Positions 1 through 9,429 of a DNA stretch of 64,000 bases are shown in pieces. The notes beneath the pieces were generated by a model, which did not search any database, was not told the DNA's origin, and worked only from the letters and a program-made list of their open reading frames with translations. The stretch comes from Sclerodactyla briareus. Lineage: Eukaryota > Echinodermata > Holothuroidea > Dendrochirotida > Sclerodactylidae. The stretch covers positions 124,001 to 188,000 of the forward strand of contig JAODTK010000888.1 in the NCBI GenBank assembly GCA_026419785.1, read 5' to 3'. The translations under genes were made by a program, and so were the position numbers. Every line of letters starts with the position of its first letter. The stretch's first letter is position 1.

Positions 1-700
1 ACCTTCTCAGGTCCATTCCGACTAACGATGTTCTTCAGATATCGCTCTTACGAGAAGCGTCATACACACACCCCACACACACAATACATGAATGCACTGT
101 TCCCTCTGACAACGGAAGAAATTTGCCCTGAATGTTGGAACTAGGGTGCTTGTTTGCAAGCGTCACCATTCTGCCACGCAAGTCATGATCATCTGCGGTC
201 AGCAAAGGTCGCCGTGCAGAAACGTCCTGAGTGATTGTGCCAATCAGTTGGGAATTTTCACTCGATATTTCGAGTTTTTCAAACACGATCGGTCAACCTG
301 GGTGGAAGCAGTTCTAACTAAACAGGACTCCTGTGAAGTTAGAGGTTGTCTGAAGTCACTGGAGGTCAACGTCGGAAACCGACCAAACACAAAACAGTTT
401 AGAAAGCCTAGTAAGCTCGGGATGAAATGTAGTGTGGAAGTTGTTCTATAACAAGAACAATTATAGCACTGTTAAATTCTTCATCCAGATCAGAAGTAAT
501 TTTTGTTAATGGAAGTAAAAATTGTATAGCCCATGAGCACCATAATGCAATTGTGTCGGGGTTGGTTTAGCTCATACACATTCGTTTCCTCTCAATAATT
601 GGTATATGAATCCTATTTGAAATTCGAAAACTTTGTAAGCACGATAACTCAAGAATACTTGGTATATGTTCTATCCGTTGGGAATCGCTTAGGACTACGT
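1..700. other. Left flank, no gene recognised
   Basis: No exon, RNA gene or clear element was recognised. A 101-codon open frame on the plus strand (146-451) has no recognisable motif and no splice context, and I do not regard it as a gene. AT-rich text around 590-680 resembles the short diverged motifs (TTGGTATATG-type) seen at other places in the window. Confidence 0.4.
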
Positions 701-739
701 CTGTACTATCTGGGAAATTCATTCCTTCGATAGTAACCC

Positions 740-1105
740 TGAAATCCTTGACATCGTCTATAATGCCGTAATCTGAAAGTTATTGATGATATCATGAAAA
801 GGGCGAGAAAGATTGTATACGACAGTCTGCCTACTTTTAATTCCCGGGTTCTGACAAAGCTGAGGTCGATATGGAATGACCCGAAACATCCGCTCCATTC
901 GCTGTTCGTTGTATCCGAAAAAAAAAACAAAAATCCCCGCAGAAATAAGACTGGGACCTGGTTGTTTCACATACTCCTCGTTAACGATTTCCCATCATAA
1001 GCAGTGCTTTTAACTCATTTATATCTTCTTATTCTTATGACTCTGTTCCATATGTTTAATGTATGCAGACATTTAAATTCCTATCTGAGGAAGCAATAGA
1101 GTGAG
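740..1105 (+). mobile_element. LINE 3'-terminal fragment (degenerate)
   Basis: Plus-strand reading frames resemble the extreme C-terminus of a non-LTR retrotransposon polyprotein. There is an Arg-Ala-Arg-Lys-Ile-Val stretch, then 'NDPKHPLHSLF', and in a shifted frame a tail 'FNVCRHLNSYLRK' ending near 1100. The order of a basic helix, an 'xDPxHPL' segment and a short final helix is typical of LINE C-termini in marine invertebrates. The fragment is broken by frame changes. It abuts the TCTA array directly, which fits LINE families that end in a microsatellite tail. No reverse transcriptase core is present. The assignment rests on weak similarity recalled from the family, so confidence is low to moderate. 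Confidence 0.4.
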
Positions 1106-1106
1106 A

Positions 1107-1149
1107 TCTATCTATCTATCTATTCTATCTATCTATCTATCTATCTATC

Positions 1150-1219
<70 letters not shown>

Positions 1220-1220
1220 T
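1107..1220. repeat. (TCTA)n microsatellite
   Basis: About 28 copies of the tetranucleotide with one interruption near 1131. It starts immediately after the putative LINE 3' end, so it may have grown from the element's tail. Confidence 0.97.
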
Positions 1221-1589
1221 AGACAGTAAACCTCTTGTTTTGTGTGTTCAGTGGTAAAATCATGTTCGAAAAAAACTATAACGTGTGGAAACGTAATGTG
1301 TTATACAATATTAGCCTGCAAACATGATAGGCTAACATAAGATGTATGTATGCTCCCATGAAGTTCGTCTATTTTAACCTTGTGGTCAAATCAGATGTCA
1401 TCCTTGTGCAACAGGGGTCGAAGTTCAAGTAGTAGTACACAGTATAAAGTATGAGTGATGAAGTGATAAATATGCAATCAGTAAACATGTGGTCAGCGAG
1501 TTTATCACACGTTTTTCTCTTCCTCATTTCAACCCTCGATTCGTATCGAGTGATATTGTAGCCTGTGGCTTGCTCTCTCAAATTTCCAG

Positions 1590-1861
1590 AAAGCTTGTGA
1601 TAGAGGATTTGGCGGTTTCCGTGGACTTGGATTTGGCCAAGTCTATATATACCGAATTCTCCAAAGGTTCACGACATTCTTCGGATGAGGATGAAATCGA
1701 CGCGGAAACGCTGCAAGTTGGAGCATCTGAAGTTATAAGTGAAGAAGGGAAGGGTGTGCCTGTTGAGTTTCACAGAGGCATCGTGCTGCATCTTCACTTG
1801 CAGTTTGTGTTACAGCTCCAAGAGTTTCTTTTCCCGGGTGAAGATTCCAAAGAATTGACAG
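1590..1861 (+). CDS. Exon: first recognised helical module of the LRAT gene
   Basis: An acceptor (TTTCCAG) precedes 1590 and a donor GTGATT starts at 1862, leaving phase 1. The frame contains 'EDLAVSVDLDLAKSIYTEF', related to the next exon's 'DLAISLNLKLAKQIH'. An acidic, Ser-rich linker (SSDEDEID) follows, then a hydrophobic segment. The open frame extends upstream to 1489, so the true 5' border is uncertain and could include a start codon I cannot fix. The module is longer and less canonical than the later Asp-Glu-Ala exons. Confidence 0.5.
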
Positions 1862-4800
1862 GTGATTTTCAGTTATATTTCTGCTCCTTTCAGAAAGAAG
1901 GTACAGTCGATTAGTGAACAATATGTAGACGTAAGACAACCTTGTATACGCTGTACTGAAATTTTGAAGACGGTGGAACGGGCAATTAAACGAAACAAGT
2001 ACCTCTAGAATTTCCTTGGAATCGGAAAATAAATATAACAATTCTTATGTCACCCCTCAACGTACATGCTTGGCAATGGTTCACACTTCCGAGACTTTGA
2101 CCCAAAGAGTAAATTCGAGTAACACAGGACACATCCTATGACTCATAAAGTTGACATTGCAAAGCCATAAAACAACCGCAAATGTATTTTATGGTTCATT
2201 CACGACAACAGTGTTCCATTGAATAAAACCATTATATAATAATAACACCAAAGACGACAAAGGTAAATAAGCATATTGACATTCGAAACATGTTACATGT
2301 TGAGAAAAAAAAAACGGAGTAACGTTGTTGTAATGATAGTTCAGACTTTCACTTACGTAGCTTTTCTTTTCAGATTGTGACCTGGCCATCTCTCTTAATT
2401 TGAAGTTGGCTAAACAGATACACGGGACCTGGCGCCAAAGCTTCCAGGAAAACTTTGAGAAGGAGGGCCTCCTAGATATGATCATGAAAGGTAAGAGTAA
2501 ATGTAGATAATTGATAAGTTTATGTGTGCGTTCACGTGTGCGTGAGTCTGTGAAACTTTCTTCAACATAGAGAACGCGATGGAGAAAATAGGCGTTCACG
2601 CGAATAAATTATAAAGTAGGAATGTCCGACCGAATGTCAAGTGAATAGTCACAAAATACACATTTACCTATTGAATTGGTTCAATTTGGTAAGGTATTCT
2701 CTATTGAAGGTGAGGCTGAAAGCTAAGTATTTCCAACACCCGAAGGTATTCCTTTTATATCAAAATTAGTATGTTTTCAAAATTTTACAAATGACTAGAA
2801 ACGATGAGAATTCGCTAGTCCGATATTATTCGTATGAATACATGACCCTCGAAGGTTGAGTTTCTGTCTGAAAGACTATAGGGCATTCCATATGAATTGA
2901 TGACTCTTGGTCCTTCCAACTTGGTAATGCCATGCTATCAAATAGTCAAATATTTGATAGGTATAACAGAAAAACATCAATGTTGAAATTAAACTATCGA
3001 TTTGGGTATAATAAAATATATATATATTGATATCTCTTAATAATTGTTGTTATTTGTGTGTTTACATGGTCTTTTTATGTGCATTCTTTTCCCTTCGGTC
3101 AAACAGATGAGGAATGGCGAGGACAATACACTGTCAAGAGGAGAACGACAACTGCGAGTATCACTTGGATGACGATTCCCTTGACAGGTTCTCACAGGGT
3201 AGGTGGAAGCGGACCATTTCTGGGGTTCCTCGTGGATTGTTTGCAGATGATTTATTAGGAAACCTATTACTACTACTTTGGACAAATGGCGAAGAACGGG
3301 TAAATGGAATTCAATGCGAACGTTCAACATGTTTCGTTCTGGCAATCTCTAACGCAGAGGACTAAGTTGTATATATTACGTTAGGTAAGTGTATTTAGAC
3401 TTTGATCAATTTCTGCACGAAATTGGTATCTCGGTTTTCAGTAGCTGGCTGCGTACTAGAGCAATTCTGATATGGCCCCACATTCGCTGATCTTTTAAAG
3501 ATATTGATCTATTAATATAAGTGAAATGTTTTAGAAGTTCTTACATATATGTTTACAGAATCTTAAGGAACCTAACAACTCGATACAATACCGATTTTTT
3601 TTTCACGAATGATGAGCTAAACTGCACATATTTAGTAGCGCGGCTGCGAGCTTGAGTAACATCAAGCACTCACAAACGTTCGAAAAAACCCGATGGCCTA
3701 AGTTGGAAATAAGATTCGAGAATTATTTCAATCTATCTATATTTTATCTTTATCTATATATATATATTTTTTGACTATGTTCCTCTAATCAAGCTTCATC
3801 TGTAACGTTCGTATTCGGCAGGGAAATCATATCCTCAATAAATATAGCATTTCAATGTGGTGGCTGGTGTAATATTCCCCATATGACCTATGGACTCTGG
3901 CTTGCAGGGGTCAACTGAAGTTCACGTCAACGGCGTCGGTTTCACTTTAGAAATTGATCCATGATAGCCTTTGACTGGTACCCACTCATATCCATTGGTC
4001 TTCTTATAGTAACAACATCACTTCCTCCGCTAATAGATATATTCGTTTCACTAGACGCGTTCGTGCTCTGAATCGATAAGGCTATTCGTCTATATGGCCT
4101 CTGTTAGACCCTGTCTGTTCCATTCCCTTCTCTGAAATTTCAAAGAACTGCTATTAGGCTTACTACAATCCACGAGGCTATAGACGGAGACGTCTGACCC
4201 TACCAGGCGTCAGACGCATCTCTGATGAATAATCTCTCGTTACACAGATGAGGCTATTGCAAGAATACTGGCAGAAGAAGAATACGGCCAATTTGATGAG
4301 GAAGAATCGCTTTCTGGAGAGACAGATGATAGTGTTCGAACAGGTCAACACATTTAAATTAAAATTCTTTGTTTGTTCTCCCTGAAATCGTACAACTGTG
4401 TCAACATTTGTGAGGTACTCGAAACATGATTTCATACGACCGAATTGATTCAGATGAGCAAACATACAAATGTGTTTTCGAACTTCGTGGCAATACTCGT
4501 AGAACAGGAAATACACACTGTACCAGTAAATATAAGATTAGTGTAAAGAAAAAGTTGTTTCGAATCAGAAGTCCGAATGTCTTCCGTTGATTTTGGTCAA
4601 GACACATCTTCTGAGATATTGACGTGGGGGCTGGTGTTCTGCTTGTAATCAGCCATGGCAAGGTAATCAACTCTTACACCTCGTTAGGCAATCAATTGGA
4701 CAGACAGTGTGGCCTATGTCGTTTGGGGTGTCGATATCATTACAATTGTCAGCGGGCAAAAAGTGGCAATTTCAACCTATGAGGGGATGAATGACTGTTC

Positions 4801-7800
4801 TGGTATATTCCCGTGGTAAATACATGAACCGTATTATTTAAAAGGTCAGTCACGGGTCATCTGAATTCACGTCTGATCAGGGAGAAGGTCGACAGGCGGG
4901 ATGGTCTGAATACCTTGTGAATAATTTGTATGAACATTGCTTTGTCTGACTAGATTGAAACTTCGTTTTCGTTTAAGCAAAACTTATTTTTTTAAAAGGC
5001 AGCCATGTCGAAAGATTATAATAAGTCATGTCATGATAAGTCTGTCCGCATAATAAGTCATGATAAGTCTGTTACGCTTAGTCCGATCAGGTTAAAATGT
5101 AGTGCAGGCTCTCTTGTGTGCAGTCTAAGTTAGCTAAGAGTGAACGAAGCCTAAACCCCCCTTTAATTGGGGATTTGAAGGCACGATAGAAAAAATAACG
5201 ATAAAAGTCCGAAAACACTCCTTCAACAAAACCTGGTCGTGGCCTGGGGGATTGAGAATGTTTCAGCCGACATACGAAAGGAGAGTTACTATTAGGCAAT
5301 TCCATAACATATGTAGTCCACCAATTTTGACCAAGCACTCTCGTATTGTATTCTCAGATGAAGCCATTGCTCGAGTATTGCAGCAAGAGGAGGATAACCA
5401 CTACTATATTGAGAAGCAAACATCTGCAGCCTCAGAGGATGCACTGCAAAAAGGTAAATTCACGGATAAGTAGCGGCTGTATAAAGTGAGACAGAAAATT
5501 TATTCTAGTAGTTACTGATGTGAACAAATGTGTTACTGATGTGGGAAGCTCAATATTGAATAAAATAATAATAACTTTCACATATGTTAATATTCAATGG
5601 CTAACGATGACTGAATGATTGCTCTTTTTGAGCAAAGAATATTTGTCGATAGGGGTTATACTCAGAGAATTGTGAAAACGCGATCAAGTTTAAAAATCAT
5701 TTTAAAAAAACTATTTTGCTCCGATTTCGCATGTGTTCCAGCTATATAGAACATATCGTTAGGAGAACAAAATGGAGCTTATATTCCAGTTCAAATGTAC
5801 TTGTACATCTTGGCAAACGATCATATATCCACCTCGTCGCTCTATCATAACCGCCCATGTTTTTAACTGTCACCAATCACTAAGAACGCATCCAATTCAT
5901 CCCATGTTTTAGAATGTTATTGGTGATAAGTATACGGGGAAATCGGTAGAAGTAGTTCAGTGCTGGCTGGATGTGTATTTTTTTATTCCGGAAGATTGTT
6001 TTGCACACTACACGTGCAACTTTTAGCGGCCAGCGTACCCTCATGATCAATATCATTATAATCTCATTATTCGTGAACATGCTAATTAAAAGAATTCGTT
6101 TAATACGGGATATACGTCAATGTATTATCTTATTTTATAGATGAAGCACTTGCGAGATATTTGCAGGAAGCAGAAGATGAGCAGCATGCTATGGGAGAAC
6201 ACATGGCGAGAGGATTGCCAGAGGTGAGTAAATAGTGTTGTCCTAGTGTCCAGCCTATGCATATTGTTTGTGTGAAGTAACGCAGTGGCTTTAGTACTAT
6301 AGAATACATCAGGTAATCAAACCACGTATATGATAGTTAAACAGTTATTCCTACGCCCACCTATATTTGACGTGTCGTATTAATTTTTTTCCAACATTTT
6401 GTTTCCTTTTCTACTGTTAACCAGAATAAAACCAACCCATAACTATGTTTCTCGAATACTTTGAAACTAATATTCAATTAGACCAAGTGCAATTTTTGAC
6501 GATTCTAAATGTTCCTATTTTTTGCATTTCTATTTGTCACAACGAAGCTTGAGGGGGAAATCATCTGCGGGAACAAAGACAAGGAACGTTTCTGGGAAAT
6601 AGTTTCGCCGTCAGAGAAGAGGTTCTTGGGGGTTTGCTGCAAGAAGAAGAAATGTCAGCAAGAATACTGGTGGAGGTGATATGCAGAGATGAAGAAGAGA
6701 GTAAAAGACCCATATGACATTGCAATGGCGGGGCGTGAGACTCCTCAAGAAAGCCCCACTCAGGCCCACTTATAACGAAGGTTGTCAGGCCATTCTGAAT
6801 AGAGAATGGGTCCACACGATCAGCAGCCTTAAGGTAGGTGACCACATATGTGTGTCCAAGACGCTATGTGATATGGCATCATGCAGTCGTGACAAAGAAT
6901 CCGTGCAGATAGTTTTGATGTGATTAATTGGACTAACGAAGGACTCAGGATGAGAATTAAGGAGGAAACGTTCGAGGAAGAGCATCTTAAACGGCTGTTC
7001 AAGGTGAATTATCCACGGTATACACAGGGGCGAAGGAAGACATGAACCGAAAGCTCGCAGTTGCACGAGCATATTCCAGAGTTCACAAAAGAGATGAGAA
7101 GGGGAGTTGGATCAGTTGTTCAGATTGCCAGGTCAAGATGACACCGATTACGCCCTGTTTAACGCCAACTGTGAGCATTTTTGCTTCCTACTGCGTTTTG
7201 GGTAGTGGGGTGTGTCATCAGAGTCTGTGGGCGAGAATGAAACAACCTCAACAGTCATGAGCAATTTTGGCAAATATGAGGCAATAGTGGTCACTGAGGC
7301 AATTGAGAATTTGGCTAAGGCACCCGAGTTCGTGGGCGCCAGTGGCCTGATCGTCATTGAAGGATTGTCACTCGTCGAGTCGTGGTGGAGATTAAGGAGA
7401 TTGTTTCGGAATGGCAAAATAACACGAAATGTATTCATACAAGAGCTTGTAAGCGCAATAGGTGGTTTCCTTGGAGGTGGCGGAATCGGTGCGCTTGCCG
7501 GAGCACTGTCACTGATTTGTCCTGCATTTGCTCCATTGGCTCTATTGGAGGTGTTACTCGCTCCCTGTGCAGTTTTCATTGGGAAGCTCGGAGGTGAGCA
7601 ATTTGGATTTGAAAAAGCTCTCAAGCTGACGGAGAAATGGATGGGGAGGGACGAGGTATCCGTGCAGTCAGTAGAGGAGTTGAAAATGGGCCACCATATT
7701 GTTCAAACTAAAAATAGACCACATACTCATGGGGTGTATGTAGAAAGTAGAAATGGGAAAATTGTGGCTATCATGTTCTATGAGAAGAAAGTAATGAGGC

Positions 7801-7973
7801 AAGAGATGTCGATAGAAGGGGTCAGGCGAATCATTTACAAAGATTCTGAACATTTGACTGACGGTGGGACGGTCGTCGCTAGGGCCCACCAGTTCATTGA
7901 AGATCCTGAATTCTGTCCCATCAGTAGGGAGCAACAAGTTATTTGGTGCAAAATCGAAACAAGCAGAGAATAA
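1590..7973 (+). CDS. Ubiquitin-binding-like repeat / tandem LRAT-domain protein, multi-exon gene
   Basis: A plus-strand gene of at least seven exons. Proposed exons are ~1590-1861, 2374-2490, 3107-3198, 4248-4343, 5358-5453, 6141-6223 and ~6548-7973. All introns have GT-AG borders. Exons 2-5 begin after AG in phase 1 (G|AT) and most encode a helix starting Asp-Glu-Ala, such as 'DEAIARVLQQEE', 'DEAIARILAEEE' and 'DEALARYLQEAED'. These resemble MIU/UIM ubiquitin-binding helices (DExxAxxLQxEE, as in CCDC50). The last exon encodes an LRAT-type thiol acyltransferase/hydrolase domain with the Asn-Cys-Glu-His-Phe motif, a Gly-rich hydrophobic linker and a second LRAT-like domain. LRAT-family enzymes act on membrane lipids, so a membrane-associated enzyme with a ubiquitin-binding tail is inferred. 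Frame breaks occur in exon 3 (one base short), in the first LRAT domain and as an in-frame TAG at 7203. Either the gene is decaying or the assembly has indels. The 5' end is not identified. Confidence 0.65.
2374..2490 (+). CDS. Exon: helical module 2 of the LRAT gene
   Basis: A 117-base exon with borders TTTTCAG| and |GTAAGAG, entering and leaving in phase 1. It reads 'CDLAISLNLKLAKQIH', then an amphipathic Glu/Lys-rich stretch ending 'GLLDMIMK'. The frame is open throughout. The 39-codon symmetric unit could be duplicated or skipped without changing frame. Confidence 0.6.
3107..3198 (+). CDS. Exon: helical module 3 (one base short)
   Basis: The acceptor is AAACAG| and the best donor is GTAGGT at 3199. 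The exon starts 'DE' and then, after a one-base shift, reads 'MARTIHCQEENDNCEYHL' followed by an acidic DDDSL. This matches the DExxARxLQxEE pattern of its neighbours. Length is 92 rather than 93 bases. A single missing base near the start accounts both for the frame change and for restoration of a phase-1 exit, so I read this as a module with one indel. Confidence 0.5.
3405..4110. repeat. Dispersed repeat R1, copy 1 (inside LRAT gene intron)
   Basis: Shares ordered blocks with 24845-25640 in the same orientation: 'TTGGTATCTCGGTTTTC' with 'AGCTGGCTGCGTA', 'GGTGAGCTAAAC'-like text, 'AATATAGCATTTCA' and 'GGGGTCAACTGAAGTTCACG'. Divergence is high, with many indels. No coding capacity or terminal repeats were seen. 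It lies between modules 3 and 4 of the LRAT gene. Confidence 0.55.
4248..4343 (+). CDS. Exon: helical module 4 (DEAIARILAEEE)
   Basis: A clean 96-base symmetric phase-1 exon between TTACACAG| and |GTCAACA. It encodes 'DEAIARILAEEEYGQF' followed by an acidic, Ser/Thr-rich linker ending 'DDSVRT'. The charged helix with Ala and Leu on one face matches a MIU/UIM-type motif. No disruption is seen. Confidence 0.68.
5358..5453 (+). CDS. Exon: helical module 5 (DEAIARVLQQEE)
   Basis: A 96-base symmetric phase-1 exon with acceptor TTCTCAG| and donor |GTAAATT. It reads 'DEAIARVLQQEEDNHYY', then a Ser/Ala/Glu linker. It is the same length as the 4248 exon, and the two are clear duplicates of one module. 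The frame is intact. Confidence 0.7.
6141..6223 (+). CDS. Exon: helical module 6 (DEALARYLQEAED)
   Basis: An 83-base exon between TTTTATAG| and |GTGAGTA. It enters in phase 1 and leaves in phase 0, so it closes the run of symmetric modules and connects to the LRAT-coding exon. It reads 'DEALARYLQEAEDEQHAM' and ends in Leu-Pro-Glu. The frame is intact. Confidence 0.68.
6714..7205 (+). CDS. First LRAT-type catalytic domain (frame-broken)
   Basis: Conserved LRAT blocks occur in order but in different frames: 'SLKVGDHICV' at about 6822-6851, 'YVIWHHAVV' at 6865-6891, 'FDVINWTNEGLRMRIKEE' near 6912-6972, 'RKLAVARAYSRV' near 7047-7083, and 'YALFNANCEHFCFLLRFG' at 7149-7202. The His-His block and the Cys in NCEHF correspond to catalytic positions of the LRAT/H-REV107 thiol-enzyme family. 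The Cys codon is at 7170-7172. About three one-base shifts separate the blocks, and a TAG at 7203 stands between NCEHF and the following open frame. Block order and spacing are as expected for one complete domain, so the protein identity is firm while its integrity is not. Confidence 0.6.
7206..7973 (+). CDS. Gly-rich linker plus second LRAT-like domain (active site lost)
   Basis: An uninterrupted frame in register with NCEHF upstream, ending at a TAA at 7971-7973. From ~7437 to 7600 it is hydrophobic and Gly-rich (AIGGFLGGGGIGALAGAL) and could insert in or lie on a membrane. From ~7646 it shows a second LRAT fold signature: 'MGHHIVQTKNRPHTHGVYV', then 'GKIVAIMFYEKK', then 'VVARAHQFIEDPEF', and finally 'SREQQVIWCKIE', which aligns with the usual NCEHFxxWCxTG. 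The first His (THGVY) is kept. The second His position reads Ile-Met-Phe and the catalytic Cys position reads Arg-Glu-Gln-Gln. This half is therefore predicted to be a non-catalytic pseudoenzyme domain. Confidence 0.68.
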   Translation, partial: WGVSSESVGENETTSTVMSNFGKYEAIVVTEAIENLAKAPEFVGASGLIVIEGLSLVESWWRLRRLFRNGKITRNVFIQELVSAIGGFLGGGGIGALAGALSLICPAFAPLALLEVLLAPCAVFIGKLGGEQFGFEKALKLTEKWMGRDEVSVQSVEELKMGHHIVQTKNRPHTHGVYVESRNGKIVAIMFYEKKVMRQEMSIEGVRRIIYKDSEHLTDGGTVVARAHQFIEDPEFCPISREQQVIWCKIETSRE

Positions 7974-8014
7974 TGGGCGAGCCAATGTTCCTCTTTACTA
8001 ATTGACATATGACA

Positions 8015-8245
8015 GGAGCCCATACAGAACACATACGACTGGATACAGGATCCCATACAGAACACATACGACTGGATACAGGAGCCCATACAGAACACAT
8101 ACGACTGGATACAGGAGCCCATACAGAACACATACGACTGGATACAGGATCCCATACAGAACACATACGACTGGATACAGGAGCCCATACAGAACACATA
8201 CGACTGGATACAGGAGCCCATACAGAACACATACGACTGAATTGC
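8015..8245. repeat. 33-bp minisatellite, about 7 copies
   Basis: Copies begin at 8015, 8048, 8081, 8114, 8147, 8180 and 8213, exactly 33 bases apart. The unit begins GGAGCCCATACAGAACACAT and alternates GGAGCCC with GGATCCC. A single diverged copy lies at ~8279-8306. Because 33 is divisible by 3, several frames stay open through the array (11-residue repeats on both strands). The array starts about 40 bases after the LRAT gene stop, so it probably lies in the 3' UTR. Confidence 0.96.
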
Positions 8246-8309
8246 AAGAGCCATGGTAGCCTTTACTTCTAGAGCACGAGATCCCATACAGAACACATAC
8301 GAACTAGCG

Positions 8310-9185
8310 TTACAGATACCATAGCGAACACAGTCATCACGAGATAAATTCGCCTGACGGATAGAATTTTGGATAGAACTTAGACTAAAAAGAGAAAGAT
8401 GATCATCAGGCAACTACCTTATTTGTAAATGGGTCATGACCGACCATTCAGTAATTATGTTACTTCCTTCGTTTTTTTTTTTTTTTTTCAATTACACTAT
8501 TCTGTTTATAACTCACCTACGCTCTACCCCACCTTCCAGAGCGAGAATTGTTTAATTTGGTACTCGTTGGTCGCTTTAAGTTTTTACGAATCTTCTTCAT
8601 GTTCCACTTCAATATGCAAAGCTTCATTCTGGGTTCGTGATTTCGAACGCCTGCATGTAAATATGTCGAACAATATTGTCCAGGCGTTGGCCTCCATATT
8701 GGGGATAAATGCATCACGCCCCACTAACTAGCATAGTAGGATAATGGCGGAGCCCGCTGCCCCTATGACCGCTACCCTAGGGGAAGGAGAGAGGTTATGT
8801 CTGCAGAAGGCAAAACGCTAATTACCATGTCCCTATTACCTTTTCCTAGATTGTCTCATGCTGATTGACAGACTGGAAGGCACATAATAATTCAAATTTC
8901 GATGGAAGTAGTTGGCATTGCGTAGTACTTATAATTACCTTTAATAAACAGGCTACTCGTGGTCTTTGTAATAAATATTTTGCTGAAGAACTGGCCGTGT
9001 GCAACCTATGAATGAGACATGAATCGATCCATATCGATCGTTATATTGAGGTGAATGCTCTTGAGAATTGAATTGCCCCTCCAAGCTGTACGTTATGTGA
9101 GAGTTATATCGAAAAAATTGAAGTGGGATTGTTGAATAGAATCACTTTAAAAAATATATGAATGTGAAAAAAGATCGGTTCTTAG
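8310..9185. other. No gene recognised
   Basis: Nothing coding is recognised. A 17-base T run sits near 8472-8488. An AATAAA at about 8943, in 'TTTAATAAACAGG', could serve the LRAT gene as a polyadenylation signal, but it is ~970 bases past the stop and unproven. Confidence 0.4.
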
Positions 9186-9187
9186 AT

Positions 9188-9400
9188 GGCGTACCGAAAG
9201 ATTTGTCTGGGGAGGGGAGGGTTTGAGGTCGGGACCCAAATGGAAGTGCGCCCCCAAATTCATTGTCTTTCTTTATCAAATGCGCCTGCGTCATTGTCCC
9301 CCGGCGCTCACATTTGTGACAAATTCCGCACTGCTCGGCCAATCCGCCGCAGCATTTCAATTGAGTAACTGCGATCTCTGAAAACTTAACATAGACTCGT
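9188..9400. mobile_element. GGCGTAC-family short inverted-repeat element, copy 1
   Basis: It begins TGGCGTACC and continues with a G-rich tract, then 'TTTGAGGTCGGGACCCAAAT' and 'AAGTGCGCCCCC'. The same order (GGCGTAC-type end, G/C tract, TGAGGTCG-A-CCAA, GTGCGC or GTACGC) is found in reverse at 14217-14441 and 39330-39546. It is a short non-coding, MITE-like element. The right border is not sharp. Confidence 0.5.
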
Positions 9401-9429
9401 GTAGAGTAAAACAAGGTTAAATCGTGGGG

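Noticed and set aside
1107-1220. CRISPR-like direct repeats
   Set aside because: Simple tetranucleotide array without spacers, and the genome is animal.
7835-8413. 192-codon minus-strand frame with an 11-residue repeat (IQSYVFCMGSC)
   Set aside because: It is the reverse strand of the 33-bp minisatellite and the end of the LRAT exon; the repeat period divisible by 3 keeps the frame open.
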